Shown: positions 22,227 through 34,226 of the stretch, piece by piece
Numbering within the stretch: the first letter of the stretch is position 1
How the letters are laid out: the number at the start of each line of letters is the position of its first letter
Origin: Primulina eburnea
Taxonomy: Eukaryota > Streptophyta > Magnoliopsida > Lamiales > Gesneriaceae
NCBI RefSeq assembly: GCF_022965805.1
Contig: NC_133108.1
Span: 23,651,545-23,715,544, forward strand
Direction of reading: 5' to 3'
DNA: 64,000 nucleotides
Position numbers and translations under genes: made by a program
The notes under the pieces: generated by a model
The model's database searches: none
What the model saw: only the letters and a program-made list of their open reading frames with translations
Told to the model about the DNA's origin: nothing

Positions 22227-23263
22227 CTGTTGGATCCCGGTTTTCTACGTGCCCAAACGCAGCGGAAGTTTAAAAATTTTATTTTATTTTGAAAAACAAA
22301 ATAATTCTTTTGGACACTCGTATGGTTTTTATGAATTAAACATACATAGGATGTTAGAATCGTTATATCTTTGGTGAATGAATCACGTGGCTCCAACTAT
22401 TCCGGGGTTAGCGGAGTTAGCTCTTCGTGAATCCCTACGAACGTTCTTCAGATCTGCTTTCTTTAATCCTCCTATCAAGTCCACGACTAGATCGTTTGAT
22501 CCTCTTTCAAATTGCACTAGAAAATTGTAGAAGATCTTTTCGTAGAGAGAACACAATTTTTTTTCAAGATCTTTGAGAGCACAAAAGTTGGAAGAGCCGA
22601 AGGTTTTCTTGCAGAATTTCAAGAAGATTTCGAATGATTGCTGTGCAATTGAGAATAAAGAAATCTTAATATTTCTTTTATGATCATTTACTTAATTAAT
22701 CTAGTTAATTAAGTAAACTATATATTTGAAGGGATTGGGTTTGTGATTCTCGAAAATCACTATATAGAATTGGTGGAGGCTATCTTTTTCTTTTTTTTTC
22801 CTTAAAAACAATAGCCTTGACCTAAATTCTATAATTAACATTAATGGGCTTGATTAATTAATTGAGCTAGTCCAACTAGTTTAATTAATTAATCAAAGTC
22901 CACCAATAACTTTAATTATTTAATATGTTGGACTTGTACCCCTACAAGCCCATTAAATATATTTTCAGTAGATTTAATTTAATATTTAATAAACTCGACT
23001 TTTGAGCTTAATAAATTAAATCAATTATAAATTCAACATTTGAATTTAATATTTAAATTATAAATTCAACTCCTTGAATCTATCACCTCCAAAATTTAAT
23101 ATTTAATAAACCCAACTTTTGAATTTAATAAATTAAATTCTATAAATTCAACTCCTTGATTTTTTTCTCTCCAAATTTTATAAATTCAACTCCTTGAATT
23201 TATTTTCTCAAAATTTAATTATCATAAATTCAACTCCTTGAATTTACTATATCATAATATAAA

Positions 23264-23268
23264 TTCAA
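23264..23268. repeat. Target-site duplication, left copy (TTCAA)
   Basis: Matches 25438-25442. Confidence 0.88.
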
Positions 23269-23416
23269 TGTAAGGCCCGAGAAATATATCATGTTAATCC
23301 GAAATGATTTGATGAGGATTATTATAATTTATTGGTGATAAACAATATGATTATAGACGGAACGAAGTGGACCGAAAAGTCAAAAGATGATTTGATATTG
23401 TGTGTGCAAAGAAGGG

Positions 23417-23625
23417 ATGGCGCACATGCGCGTTGAAGTGCGCGAGAGATGCGCGAGCAAGACCGAACCCTTCGCGCATATGCGCGACTTGACTGCGCGC
23501 ATATGCGCCGCACGTCCAGTGACTCGGGCGCATATGCGCGGGAGAGTAGCGCGCATATGCGCGGCGAGTCCAGAACTTTGGGCGCATATGCGCCGAGACA
23601 ATGCGCGCATATGCGCGCGGCATGC
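23417..23625. repeat. GCGCATATGCGC palindrome array (solo LTR)
   Basis: Six perfect copies of the 12-bp palindrome plus a GCGCACATGCGC variant in about 210 bp, 150-355 bases from the LTR 5' end, directly upstream of a TA-rich stretch that includes TATTTATATATA. Confidence 0.9.
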
Positions 23626-23670
23626 GAATTGCTAGGTTGCCACTTGCCGTCTTGCTTGTCACGGAGGTAT

Positions 23671-23671
23671 T

Positions 23672-23758
<87 letters not shown>

Positions 23759-23759
23759 C
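23671..23759. repeat. (TA)n microsatellite in the solo LTR
   Basis: Almost uninterrupted TA dinucleotides for about 90 bases, at the position of the LTR TATA box. Confidence 0.9.
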
Positions 23760-25437
23760 AGCATGCGAAATCTTCAGAAAAGGGGAAAGAAATCGAGGGA
23801 ATTGGAGCGGAGTTTTACTTCGTGATTTTAGAATTCAATTTGCGAAGAACCCGTCCATCTGTTTTTGAATCCGAGTACAGTACTGTGTTCCTATCGTTAC
23901 AAACTACAACTGGACGTAAGTTTTGTTACGTTTAGACATGTTTTGAATTTATGATATTGTCAGAATTGAATATGATTCAGATATGGTGTTTCTGCTACCG
24001 TAAACATTATAGAATTGAAGTCAGATTAAAGAACAGACCGTTTCTGTAATTGTTATGATTTTTGAAAGATATTGACTGAGATTTTATATCAGATTGTGTT
24101 AGTATTTAGAATATAAATTGTATTGACACAGATTATGAGTTCCAGTATTTTATTTGTGATGTTCGGATTGACGGGGTTATTCAGATTGTATTGTTATGCC
24201 GTCGAAACATCAGTTGAGTTAGATTGATCAGATTCAGATATGATTTCGATTAGATTGTGATATTATTGATATGACTCAGATGGTATATTGTTCAGATATT
24301 GATCAGATTATGTACTGATTTGAGTATTGATCAGAACAGATTGTGTATTGAGTTATTCACTGATACAGTGTATTCGATATTGTCTTTTCAGATTGGTATG
24401 GACAGAGTTGAATACAGATCATCATCTTCATCAGATCGGGATGATAAAGGTATAATTCATGTGATATTCGGGAAGAAACAACTCAATCGAGATCATCCTT
24501 GAGTTGCCCAATAAATCACATACTATATTCTTGTTTATGTTTTATCTAATTATGCTTTGTTTACAGATCATGTTGCATTGCATTAAGATGATTATGCTTG
24601 TTTACAGATTGTGTATTCATGCATTAAGATAGGAAAGTCTGCGAGATCATCCAGACTTCTAGACGTTCGGCGATATCACAGCTTAGGGGAAGATCACCGC
24701 CCCTATTGTAGACGTGGATACAGATCAGGCCGAAGTCTAGGAATAAGACGGACAACACCTCGATTGGGAGGGTAGGTGACAGCCAGTGACGTCTTATTCA
24801 CCCCGGGATCCCTAGAGTTTTAGTCGAGTCAAGTCTAGACATGATTTGATTAGGACTGCATGATTATATGGATGTGGCTTCCTAGATCATGGGACCCATC
24901 GTTATTGCTTTCAGTTGTGCTAGCATGTTTTATGATTTAGATTGTTTATATGCATGTTTATCTGATTGGAGTTGCATGCTTAATTTCATAGATTATGAAA
25001 TATATTGCGTTCTACATGACGACATGTTTTATGAATTAGTTTATTTATATACATGCTTACCATGTTTTATACTGGGATTTATTCTCACCGGAGTTATCCG
25101 GCTGTTGTCTTGTTTTGTATGTGTGCATGACAACAGGTGGGGCTGGTTCAGGGTCGAGATGACGATAAGAGAAGACGAGTTAGCGTGGTGATTCCGGACT
25201 TGTAGCAGATTTGGGTTATTACTTGAATTTAGTAATTGAACCTTTGACTTAGGTTGTACAGCATTGTACTTTTTCTACTGAACTGTAGTTTTTATACAGA
25301 TATGTATATTATGTAAATGCCATTACCTTCCGAACTTTCTTTTAAAAAGAAAAATTTTTAGACCCTGTTTTATCAGAACTGATAATTAAATCCCAAAGAT
25401 GATTAATAAGAAGATGATTAGCGTCCGGGTCCCCACA

Positions 25438-25442
25438 TTCAA
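25438..25442. repeat. Target-site duplication, right copy (TTCAA)
   Basis: Matches 23264-23268. Confidence 0.88.
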
Positions 25443-26558
25443 CTTCTTGAATTTATTCTCTCAACGGGAACAAACGATCTAGTGCTTGTGTGACCCTCAA
25501 TGGTTCAGGGATACAGCTAGCCGTGGGTTCAGAACTCTTTGTGATTCAGGACAAAATCCTTTATTCGGGCTTACCCTAGTTAGCCCCATTCTTTTCATCA
25601 ACACTTTGATCAAGAATGTCAGAACTCATTTCTGATTTCACCCATCGGATCATGGTAAGAGCGTCTAGTAGCATCGCCCCATGATCCCCTAGGTATCACT
25701 GGTAGTGCCTGCAAGAACCAGTCGATTATGATTAACGTACAGTACGGTCCTTTCGTCTCATATATCACGATCGAATCTACAACCATTGGTTCATCGAGGG
25801 TTGCATATTAATCCGATAACTATGTGTTACATATAATAGTGGCATCGCGTGTACTATTGGAGAACTCCTTCTCCAATGTACATCTCATACTCTGGCCAGA
25901 GATTCCATGCACTATTATTACATCAGATCACATAGGATATCCACACCCGTAGGTGAGCGGTGAATCCCCGACTACAATACACTGGCTCCTATATGTGTCG
26001 CAACTGTACCCAACCTCGCCACCTGATGACTCTCCTGGAGCCGGTAAACGAGTCAAAGCACAGCCCTAGCATATAGAGCCTCAGTGTTGTCCCGGGTCGT
26101 AAGGACTAATGGTGTACAATCATAACCACGGACTCATCCTCTCGATGAATGATAACCACTTGGAAGTCCGAGGGAGGGTTGTTCGGTATAATCATCATAT
26201 GACTACCCATCTGCATGTTTGGACATCTCCATGCCCTTACCAAGAAACGCAGTACACAACATCACAGATGCTAGTCTCGAGCTCAAGCGACCTTTATCCA
26301 TGTTTAGGCGGCTGGATCGACTAGGAACGAATTTAGAATAGGAAGTGTTTACAAATGAGTTTCAACATCGAATTATGATTCATTTGTATTAAAGCATGAT
26401 CAAGGACTTTATCTATGCTGATTGCATGAGTATACAGATAAAGTATAACAAGACCATAAAAAGTTAAATTATATTAAAATAAAGATTGTTTATTTCACTC
26501 GAGTCAATAAATTCCCTAGCCAACCGTTGGCTTGCAGGGCATCTACTCTTACAGGTTG

Positions 26559-28298
26559 TGCTGTTGGTTTAGAGATTGGTAAAACTATTATTGTTGTTGA
26601 GTATGAGGGTTGATATACGGAGGAGAGTGGAGGAAGGAACTTTAGAAGAAGTTATACTTCTACTGGTTGTACCATAGCTGACTCAGTATCAGCTAGAACT
26701 GCTAACTGCTCCTTTGCAACTTCAGTTGGAGGGAACTCCTCAGCTGTTGGCAGACTGCTGGTTCCCACTAGAACGTGTAAATACTGTCCCATTTCTCAGT
26801 TCTTAACCTTCATTTGGAGAGTGATGAAATCAAAGTCCAATTGTTGGAAAACTGTTTGATCAGCTTATGCAGTCGGGCCAGCTTGATCATTGTTCATATT
26901 CGATTCAGCTGTCACCTCAGCCGACCTCTTGATTCTCATTAAGTAAAAGAAGTATGACCTTCAAAAATGTCTTTTTCTTCAGTTTCTTGGCAAGTGTGAC
27001 CGTTCTGATTTTGCACCCATTTGTCATAGTGCTCTATATTCAGCTCAGAATGCTCATTGATGGCGTCCATAATGAGATCAATATGCGTCTGAATAGCATT
27101 GTTGGGTCTCGGTTCTGCAGTCAACTTCGCGTTGCCCTTCAGATCAGTTAGGGCATGAGGCATATCTAATCCTGAACAAGTTGTGTAACCCAATTCTCGG
27201 ATGAGCACTCCTTTTGCGTGTGCCTGTGATAGAATTGTGGGGCATACAACTATGGAGAGAGGAGCTGTAATTCCAGTCATCTTTAGCTTCTCACCAAATT
27301 AATTTTTTATTGTAAGGGGGTAGTAAGCTTCTGTTTTGGTCTCGAATTTTGATGTTGGAAAAACTGACTGAATCAGAACTGCAGGGAGAGCTTCCTCAGT
27401 TCTGTAGGACTGCTCAAGAAGAGGTCCTAGCATAGCAGCAAGCTCAGTATTCTGAGACCTCGGTTTTTCAATAGTTGAGGAGAGGGGGTCTTCTTCGAAT
27501 CACTAGCAGACAAGACAAGTTTCTTTTTTGCCTTTGGTGTAGCAACTGCTTTTGCCTTGACAGCTTTCTTGGGCTTAGCAGCTGCTTCCTCAACAATAGA
27601 CTTCTTTGGCTGAACGTTGTTAGCGTTTTACACCATGAATTTTGTAACTGATGAGGAGGATTCTAGAAGAATCCTTGAGTTCTCAATCAGCCTGCTCATG
27701 TGAAGTGCGAAGCCCTTCGACTGCTTCGTAGATTGCACCATATTTTTCAAAATTGTGAATAGAATAGATGACCAATTCATCTTAATCCCTTTCATAACAG
27801 CAATCATCACTTGGAAATTCTCTAGAGCGAGGGCAAACAAATGAACCAGATTTTACTAGATGCCCTTAGCAACAATATTTGTAAGTTGCTAAAACTCTGG
27901 CTTCAGTTCCTTTTTGGGATCAGACACTTTGACAATTTTTCTACTTTCTGATAGAACAGTCTACATCTCTTCGATATTTACAACAACCACCTCTGAAAAA
28001 TTGGAGAGGCCTTCAGCTAAAAGATGAAATAGTGTCCTGAAAAATTCCTCATCAATGAACATAGTGTGGTCGTTCACCTTTATCTGGATTTTTCCATCGT
28101 CTGTCACCTATCTGGATTCAAAGGTAGACATAATTTCTGCAGAGTGAATCTCATGAGTTGTCATCCCTAGAAAGTGTCAAAGCCCAGATGCTTCAATCTT
28201 CTCAAACATGCTGCGAACTGATCATCGGAAATTTCTAGAAACGAAAATCGATTGCAATAGAGTTCAATAGGAAAGCTGAGGGTTGAGCTGTCATTTCG
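26559..28298 (-). pseudogene. ORF X, 5' and middle parts (minus-strand Sirevirus-like copy)
   Basis: Unknown protein family. On the minus strand a start MTAQPSAFLLNSIAIDF lies near 28298. Then, across frame changes, FEKIEASG, a conserved core at 27840-27628 (FQVMIAVMKGIKMNWSSILF then SKGFALHMSRLIE), a Lys/Ala-rich tract (KPKKAVKAKAVATPKAKKK) and an acidic tail that continues at 6962. Many stops and shifts show it is dead. The plus-strand copy at 36720 starts the same way (MTGAYTLNAYRVNC... MFKAIEKSG). From memory it resembles repetitive hypothetical proteins of Gesneriaceae genomes. It follows pol, where Sireviruses may carry an env-like ORF, but I see no signal peptide or membrane segment. 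Confidence 0.6.
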
Positions 28299-28500
28299 AT
28301 TAGATTTTAGATGTAAAGAGAGAAAAAATAGTACAAGTGATTTGCTCTAAGGAATTCGAGACTTGGAAAATTCGGAAAGTGTGAGAACAAATCTGAGAAA
28401 GGATGGATACTAAATATGTCTCATGAATTTTCAAATTTCAGACACATGGCAATCCATCATAAGTTTAACCATAATAATGGGTCATACAACCTTTGCCATC

Positions 28501-28510
28501 TATTTATAGA
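28501..28510 (-). promoter_or_regulatory. TATA-box-like element upstream of ORF X (minus copy)
   Basis: Minus strand TCTATAAATA about 200 bases upstream of the ORF X start. The plus copy has CATAAATAGAAGG at the matching place. Confidence 0.45.
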
Positions 28511-28750
28511 AACTGAGTTTGTGTAGTTATACAAAAAAAAATAGAATTTTAACGTTTGAAATTCAAAAGTTTGAATAAATTTAAATTAACAGCCACAATT
28601 AGTCACATTTTTTATTATGAAAAACTTAAGCAAATTAAAGTTAGTCAACTTATGTGAGAAGATCAGTTGATTTAATTGTTGAATGAATGACTCGGTTCAG
28701 TTAATAAATAATTAAAATTTGTCTCATCAGTTGACTTATTGCAATTCTAC

Positions 28751-28767
28751 GTTCCCCCTAAATTAAT
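28751..28767 (-). promoter_or_regulatory. Polypurine-tract-like motif after pol (minus Sirevirus copy)
   Basis: Minus strand ATTAATTTAGGGGGAAC right after the RNase H stop. The same string follows pol in the plus copy (36256-36272). It looks like a PPT, yet ORF X lies beyond it in both copies. Confidence 0.6.
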
Positions 28768-28770
28768 CAA

Positions 28771-29112
28771 CAAGATAAATCAATAAGCCCTAAAATATTT
28801 ATAAAATAATAAAATTTAGTCTTGATTAGTGGCTTAGTGAAGATATCCGCAGCTTGTTGTTCTCTTGAGATCTATTCCAACCTAATGTCTTTCTTGAGAG
28901 CATGATCTCTGATGAAGTGATGTTTGACATCAATGCGCTTGGTTCCAGAATGAAGAACTTGATTATATGTAATCGTAATGAAGCTGGTGTTGTCACAGAA
29001 TATTGGTGACTCTTCAGCAATAACTCCATAATATTTCAGTTGTTGCTGAATCTAGAGCAGTTGAGCACAACAACTTCCAACAGCTAAATATTCGGCTTTA
29101 GTTGGGGAAGTA
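28771..29112 (-). pseudogene. Sirevirus-like RNase H C-terminal fragment
   Basis: The minus strand reads TSPTKAEYLAVGSCCAQLL, SPIFCDNTSFITITYNQV, KRIDVKHHFIRDHALKKD and QQAADIFTKPL, the end of copia RNase H with the TKAEY Glu and DNT Asp present, plus a few stops. It is cut sharply at about 29112, where the oppositely oriented Sirevirus copy begins. It ends in the GLIDLS motif also found at 35620-35637. Confidence 0.85.
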
Positions 29113-29845
29113 GCAATGTGTTGGAATCAGAATTTCGGAGTTTGACAAATTGATCGTTTGAAGATTACAGAACTGATCAACTCACTAAGTCCATTTGCTT
29201 TCAATAAAACGACTGCAATGATCTAGAAGTTGAGATAAGTAAATTGAGAACTGAGAATGATATAGTAAATGAAGATTACCAGACGATTATGCATGGAATA
29301 AGTCTTTTGTTTCATTAGAAAAGATGTAAGAATTACAGAAGCAATCTGGATAGAGGATTGGTTTCAGATTCAGTAATAATGAAAGCAGTTCTGAAACAAG
29401 TACAAAGCCAAAACTGGATATGTGCAAAGGAAAATACATTCACTTTGTTAAATCCAATATGCTACATAAACCAGAAGTACCAACTGTTGAAATTGAAAGT
29501 TTTGTAGACTAGACGAACAGAAGTAAACATTATGGTCTGGGTTACGTTGAACCTAAGAGTAAAGTCCATCAATGTGATGGATTCAGTAGAGGATTCAACT
29601 CAGGAGGACAACCCTCTGAGAAGGTTAGAAACTACCAGTACTATAAGTGTAGACCAGTTCAGAAGAGATACGGACCAGACGATAAAAACAGAAGGGAAGA
29701 ACAACATCCTAAAATGCATTTTGTTAGAAATAACATTAATAGACCTTCTGTTTCACGCACCTCTGGGGATACCCAAATTACAAGATCACCTAAAATTGTA
29801 CAAATGTGGGTTCCCAAAGGACTGATAAGGCTTGGACCCAAATAG
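29113..29845 (+). pseudogene. Sirevirus-like gag C-terminal remnant
   Basis: Lys/Ser/Thr-rich text with stops, including LEVEISKLRTENDIVNEDYQ (coiled-coil-like) near 29215-29285 and a basic tail that ends CGFPKD near 29822 with a frame change to WVPKGL, the usual gag end before protease. The N-terminal gag core and the zinc knuckle are missing or unreadable. Confidence 0.55.
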
Positions 29846-30278
29846 ATTGGGTACCAGTTACTAAAACCTGTGTTTGTAGGAGCAGGAGAGGAAAGCCAAG
29901 ATAAACAGCTCTACATGGTATCTGGAGAGTGGATGTTCCAGAGATATGACTGGGCAAAAGATAACTTTTGGAGACAACTCAAAAGGTAAAACCGTGGGTA
30001 AGGGTAAGATTATCCATGGTAATATCACTATAAATGATGTGCTCTTGGTTGAAAATCTCTGTTAGAATTTAATTAGTATTAGTCCACTATGCGATAATGG
30101 ATACTCAGTAACTTTTCAAAAGAACACACGCACAGTTAAAGATGATAATGAGTTTATAGTCTTAACCGGAAAGAGAGAAGGCAACACATAGAAAATATCA
30201 TGGAACAATGATCATGTTAATATTCCTACATGTTTAGTTGACTCCCTAAGTGATAAACATCGGTTATGGAACAAGAGA
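29846..30278 (+). pseudogene. Sirevirus-like protease region remnant
   Basis: Frames around 29930-30240 read SGEWMFQRYDW-type, then INDVLLVENL, ISPLCDNGYSVTF and FIVLTGKREGN, the copia aspartic protease to pre-integrase stretch. The catalytic D-S/T-G is not legible. Several stops. Confidence 0.55.
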
Positions 30279-31322
30279 TTGAATCATCTTAACTTCAAGT
30301 CAATCAATAATCTCAAGAAGCAAAATATAGTTGATGGTTTACCTGATATTAGTTTCGTTAAGAATCATGTATGTTCTGCATGTCAACTTGGCAAACAAGT
30401 AAAATCTAGCTTTAAGAATAAAGGTAGTAAATCAACATCAAGATGTTTTGAATTATTGCATATTGACTTGTTTGGTCCAATCCCTATCATGAGCTTAGGG
30501 GGAATGAAATGCACTCTTGTTCTTGTTGACGACTTTTCTAGATTTACTCGGGTAATCTTTCTTGCTGGAAAATATCAAACTAGTGGCCTCCTGATCAAGC
30601 TTCTGAAAAAGATTCAAAATGAAAAATCAGTTTATATCATTAAAATCAGAAGTGATCGGGGCACTGAATTTACTAACAAAATTCTTGAGTTATATTTGGA
30701 TGAACAGGGTATTTATCATGAATATTCAGCTGCCAGAATGCCTCAACAAAATGATGTAGCTAAGAGGAGAAACATAACTCTCAAAGAAGCTGCTATAACA
30801 ATGCTAGCAGATGCAAACATCTCTCAGCGCTTCTAGGAAGAAGCAATCAACACAGCGTGTTATACACAAAACAGAACAATGATCAACAAAAGTTATAATC
30901 AGACTCCATATGAGATATGGAAAGAGAGTAAGCCTAATGTATCATATTTTCATGTGTTTGGGTGTAGATGTTTTGTGCATAATAATGGTCAAAATTATTT
31001 ATCAGCATTTGATTCAAAATCAGATATTGGACTTTTTCTTGGATATTCAGCAGTAAGCAAAGCATATAGAATTTTCAATAATAGAACTCTTAATGTTGAA
31101 GAATCTATTCATGTCTTCTTTGATGAAGATAGCGGTGTTCTTGAAATTTATAACATGTCTAATATAAGTAACGTATTAGACAAAATTCATTTGGAACTGG
31201 ATAGTGAAGATGATGCAGAACCAAGTGTAAAAAATGCTCAAAATCCAGAACCAGCCATTCTTATGGTAGAACTAGATGTACAGACACAGGATGTACCAGA
31301 AGCAGCAGCTGACATTCCATAA
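30246..31322 (+). pseudogene. Sirevirus-like integrase
   Basis: Pre-integrase zinc motif (RLNHLNFKSINNL, CSACQLGKQVKSSF), then the core: LLHIDLFGPIPIMS (first Asp), IRSDRGTEFTNK (second Asp), PQQNDVAKRRNITLKEA, where the catalytic Glu position is disturbed (VAKRRN for the usual VVERKN). A TAG stop at 30834-30836 replaces a Trp codon before EEAINTACYTQNR. The second half (30879-31322) has TPYEIWKESKPN and LGYSAVSKAYRIFN. Integrase would insert cDNA; this copy cannot. Confidence 0.88.
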
Positions 31323-31619
31323 CCTACTACTGCTTTACCCGAGCAAGATTCAAATCCATTAAATCGGGAAAAATCCCTCTAAGCCCTTTTGTTTTGAGAA
31401 AATCATACCCTCCATCTTTGGTTATTGGAAATCCAGCAGCTCCATTTAGAACCAGAAGGCAAATGATAAATGAATATATGCATGCTGCTTTTGTTTCTCA
31501 GGATGAACCAAAGATAATTGAAGAAGCTCTTCTGGATCCCAGTTGGACTGAAGCTATGTAAGAAGAGCTGAATCAATTTAAAAGAAATGAAGTGTGGTTT
31601 CTTATACCTAGACCATCTC
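31323..31619 (+). pseudogene. Sirevirus-like RT N-terminal part
   Basis: Out-of-frame segments read LDPSWTEAM and ELNQFKRNEVWFLIPRPS, the start of copia RT, ending exactly at the solo-LTR junction. The next codons ([14 protein letters not shown]) are at 34227. Confidence 0.85.
31615..31619. repeat. Target-site duplication, left copy (ATCTC)
   Basis: Matches 34222-34226; the two preceding bases CC also match on both sides. Confidence 0.82.
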
Positions 31620-34221
31620 TGTAACGTCCCAAAAATTTGAAGGTCCATGTAAACCACGTGCATACAAGTTATTAAATTTTTTTTTAGTTTATTAAATTGT
31701 TTTAAAGCCTAAAATGCATGTTCCTTTCATTAATTTATGTTTAAATATTTTTATGCATAATTCATGCATGGTAAGATTTAATTAATGAAATTTTAAAAGT
31801 TCACGCATTAGGGTTTCTATGTGCATTTCACGTTCGAGCAAGGAACGAGGACCGGAGAATTTTCAGAAAAATTATTTTATTACACGATTTATTTTTATAA
31901 TTTATATAAAGCATTATTAAGTGTACTTTTCAAAAATGAGAATTTTTGGGTATTTTTACCCGCATAATCTTTAATTTTTACAGTACGCAAATTTTATCAA
32001 ATCGGGGGACTTTTTAATGGTTCGACTATTATTTTCAAAATTTTTCCAACACGAATTATTTTACAGAAATGTGTTTGGGCCTACTGGGCATACCCATTAG
32101 TTTATTGGGATTAAAACCTTTTTTTTTAAACTTTTAAAATGCATTTTTATGGCCCATGAACTAATTATTATCTATATAATTGGGCCCTAATCACCCAATT
32201 AACCCTAAACCTAATTCTACCCCCACCAACCAGCCGACACCCATTCAGACTCATCACCCCTCAGTTTCAGAGAAAGGCACCAGCTATAGGCTCGATCTTG
32301 GACTTGTTTTTGCAAAGAAAATTCACCTGGGTTCCTTCACTTCCTCCTTGCTCTCCAACCATCTTAAGGAACGTGTTGTATCTTCATTTCTGCATCACTC
32401 ACGTGTATATTACTGATGTTTATGTTTACATGCATGAAATCTCTCGATCTGGAAATGAACATGAAATGCCATCAATTTTACATGGGTTTCCTTTCAATTT
32501 TTATTTCTGTTGCTCACGAGTTATGAGTTTTCTTGCAAGGGGCCGCTTTGCTCGGTTGTTTAGGGGTTACTCGTGGTGTATAAGTACTGCTTTGGGGTCT
32601 ATGGTGGCTGCTGATCGTACCAAGAGAAGATCCGAGAGTAGCGTGCCATGGTGAGGCTAGATCTCGGTAGATCGAGGGCCTAGGGGAGAGCTGTCGGTAC
32701 CAGGGTGAGACCAGGCTATAGATCTACTCTTGATGGGTTCGAACCACTTCTTGAGAGATCCTTGGCACTGCTGTACTGAACCTTGAGCGAGACAATGGAA
32801 TCGAACGCAAAGGGATGCGGTGGAGTAACGTTTGGTGTCTAGCGGGCGGGATGTTAGTGTAGGCTGCATGGGGATGGGTTCTTGCTCCAGGGGTGTTCCT
32901 TGGTGTCTGGTCTAGGTCCATGTTAGGTGGGTTCAGGGCTGGTGCAACGGGGATTAGCTGTTGGAGTGAAGTTGGGTGAAGGTGTGCATGAGGTGGTGAC
33001 ATGTGAGAGGACTGTAAGTTTTGTTCGGTGCTGGAAGCTTCAGCCATGAGATTAGAGGCTTAATGACATTGTTTTAGGAGTATTCTAGTGTTCGTAAAAT
33101 ATGGTAAAATGTTAGGAAAATTTTAATTAATTTTTGGTTCGATTCGTGTTAAAACCGGGATCACGGTCCAAGTTTTAAAACGAATCGGTTAAGTTCGTTT
33201 TTTTGGCTCGAGTTTACGTCTAAGAATGATTTTATAATGTTTTGGGTCATTTTAAGGAGTTTGGTAAGTTTCGGGTCAATTTTATAGGTTCAAGGGTGAA
33301 ATGATAATTTTTGGGTTTCCAGGGGCAAAATGGTCATTTTGCATCCGGGGTGAGATGTTGGTCCTGGCAGCGCTCTGAGCACAAATTTATTATATTTTAA
33401 TTGTTACGCAATATTGATTAATACGTTGCATGCTTGGTTTAAAAGAAAAGTTACGTATATGCTTGTTTTTATTAAGTGATGACAATGATGATATTTTTGA
33501 AGGATGTGATTTGGTTGTGACTGACGATGTATATGTATACTATGAAATGAGATATGATGAGCTGAGGCCCGGGCTCAATGGGCGGGTAATGCTGTCGCTG
33601 ATGTCCCCCGCCGCCGGGTACCACGGTTTTTATAGATGGATCCATCAATAGAGTTGATACGATAGAGCTGATAAGAAAGTCACAACTAATGAAATGAATT
33701 CAATTAAAAGAAAATGTTTAAGTTTATGATGACACGATGAGCTGTTTTGACACGTATATGATGATATGAGATGACATGAGTTGACACGACATGATTTTAT
33801 ACGACACGTTTACTTTATGCTTTTAAGTTCATGAAAGATATGTTGAGTATGATATTTTTCACTGCTGTGTGCTATGTATATGTACTTGTTATTAACGGTA
33901 CATGTGTGTTGAGTCTTTAGACTCACTAGGCGTGTGTGATGCAGGTGAGCTTGTTATTGAGAGGACTGGAGGTGTTGACCACTGAGTAGACAGACTTGAT
34001 GCGGCGACACGGCCCGATGACCACATGTTTTCCGTATTTTGTTTTTATGAGATTTGAGATGATAGAACATTTGATGATTTTCACAATTTTTACTCATTTA
34101 TGTTTACGCATTATTTTTATTGTCAAATACTTAAGATCATTTTTAAATGTTATTTCGAATATGCGAGCTTTTATTTTTTTAAAAAAATATTTTCGTGCTT
34201 TTAAAATTAGTAAATGTTTCC
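31620..34221 (+). mobile_element. Solo gypsy LTR inside the Sirevirus RT
   Basis: 2602 bp, starting TGTAACGTCCCAAAA. Ends near TTTCC, flanked by ATCTC. Removing it restores the RT codons PSHQAIIG. It carries the shared GAGTCTTTAGACTCACTAG motif (33912-33930) and poly-T/A tracts. Small open stretches within it (32180-32660, 32657-33047) look non-coding. The 3' end lacks the usual CA, so one terminal base may have mutated. Confidence 0.88.
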
Positions 34222-34226
34222 ATCTC
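34222..34226. repeat. Target-site duplication, right copy (ATCTC)
   Basis: Matches 31615-31619. Confidence 0.82.

Larger units (their letters stand above)
23269..25437 (+). mobile_element. Solo gypsy LTR inside the copia 5' LTR
   Basis: 2169 bp, TGTAAGGCCCGAG to GGTCCCCACA, flanked by TTCAA (23264-23268 and 25438-25442). The intact site is seen in the partner LTR near 8035. Its ends match, in the other orientation, those of the gypsy-2 LTRs (TGTAAGGCTCGAG... GGTCCCCACA), so it is a relative of element 38536-47215. It holds a GCGCATATGCGC array (23417-23625) and a TA microsatellite (23671-23759). No internal genes. Confidence 0.92.
6968..26553 (-). mobile_element. Ty1/copia LTR retrotransposon, minus strand, with nested insertions
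   Basis: Complete element bounded by GGTTG duplications (6963-6967 and 26554-26558). In its own orientation it has a 5' LTR (26553-22228), a PBS next to the LTR (22226-22215), leader, gag, integrase, RT, RNase H, a PPT (9163-9152) and a 3' LTR (9151-6968). The copia order (integrase before RT) and the RT motif LYVDDILLVGND support the class; the RNase H style suggests a Tork/TAR-like lineage, which I hold loosely. A gypsy element (10731-18480) sits in pol between integrase and RT, and a solo LTR (23269-25437) in the 5' LTR. Gag and pol carry stops and frameshifts, so it is dead. Confidence 0.93.
22228..26553 (-). repeat. 5' LTR of the copia element (interrupted)
   Basis: Collinear with 6968-9151 except for a 2169-bp solo LTR plus TTCAA duplication at 23269-25442. 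Without these it is about 2.15 kb. Ends in CTTACA followed by the GGTTG duplication. Confidence 0.92.

Noticed and set aside
23402..23640. Palindrome array considered as a CRISPR-like repeat-spacer array
   Set aside because: A plant nuclear LTR, 12-bp units, spacers of irregular length that are similar to each other, and no cas genes.
23351..23868. Open frames full of AHMR/AYAR repeats, and the same at 39915-40331 and 46700-47139
   Set aside because: They are translations of the GCGCATATGCGC palindrome array in every frame and strand, not genes.
32180..33047. Open frames inside the solo LTR at 31620-34221
   Set aside because: Low-complexity Pro/Ser-rich readings within an LTR; no conserved domain and no partner copy to test.
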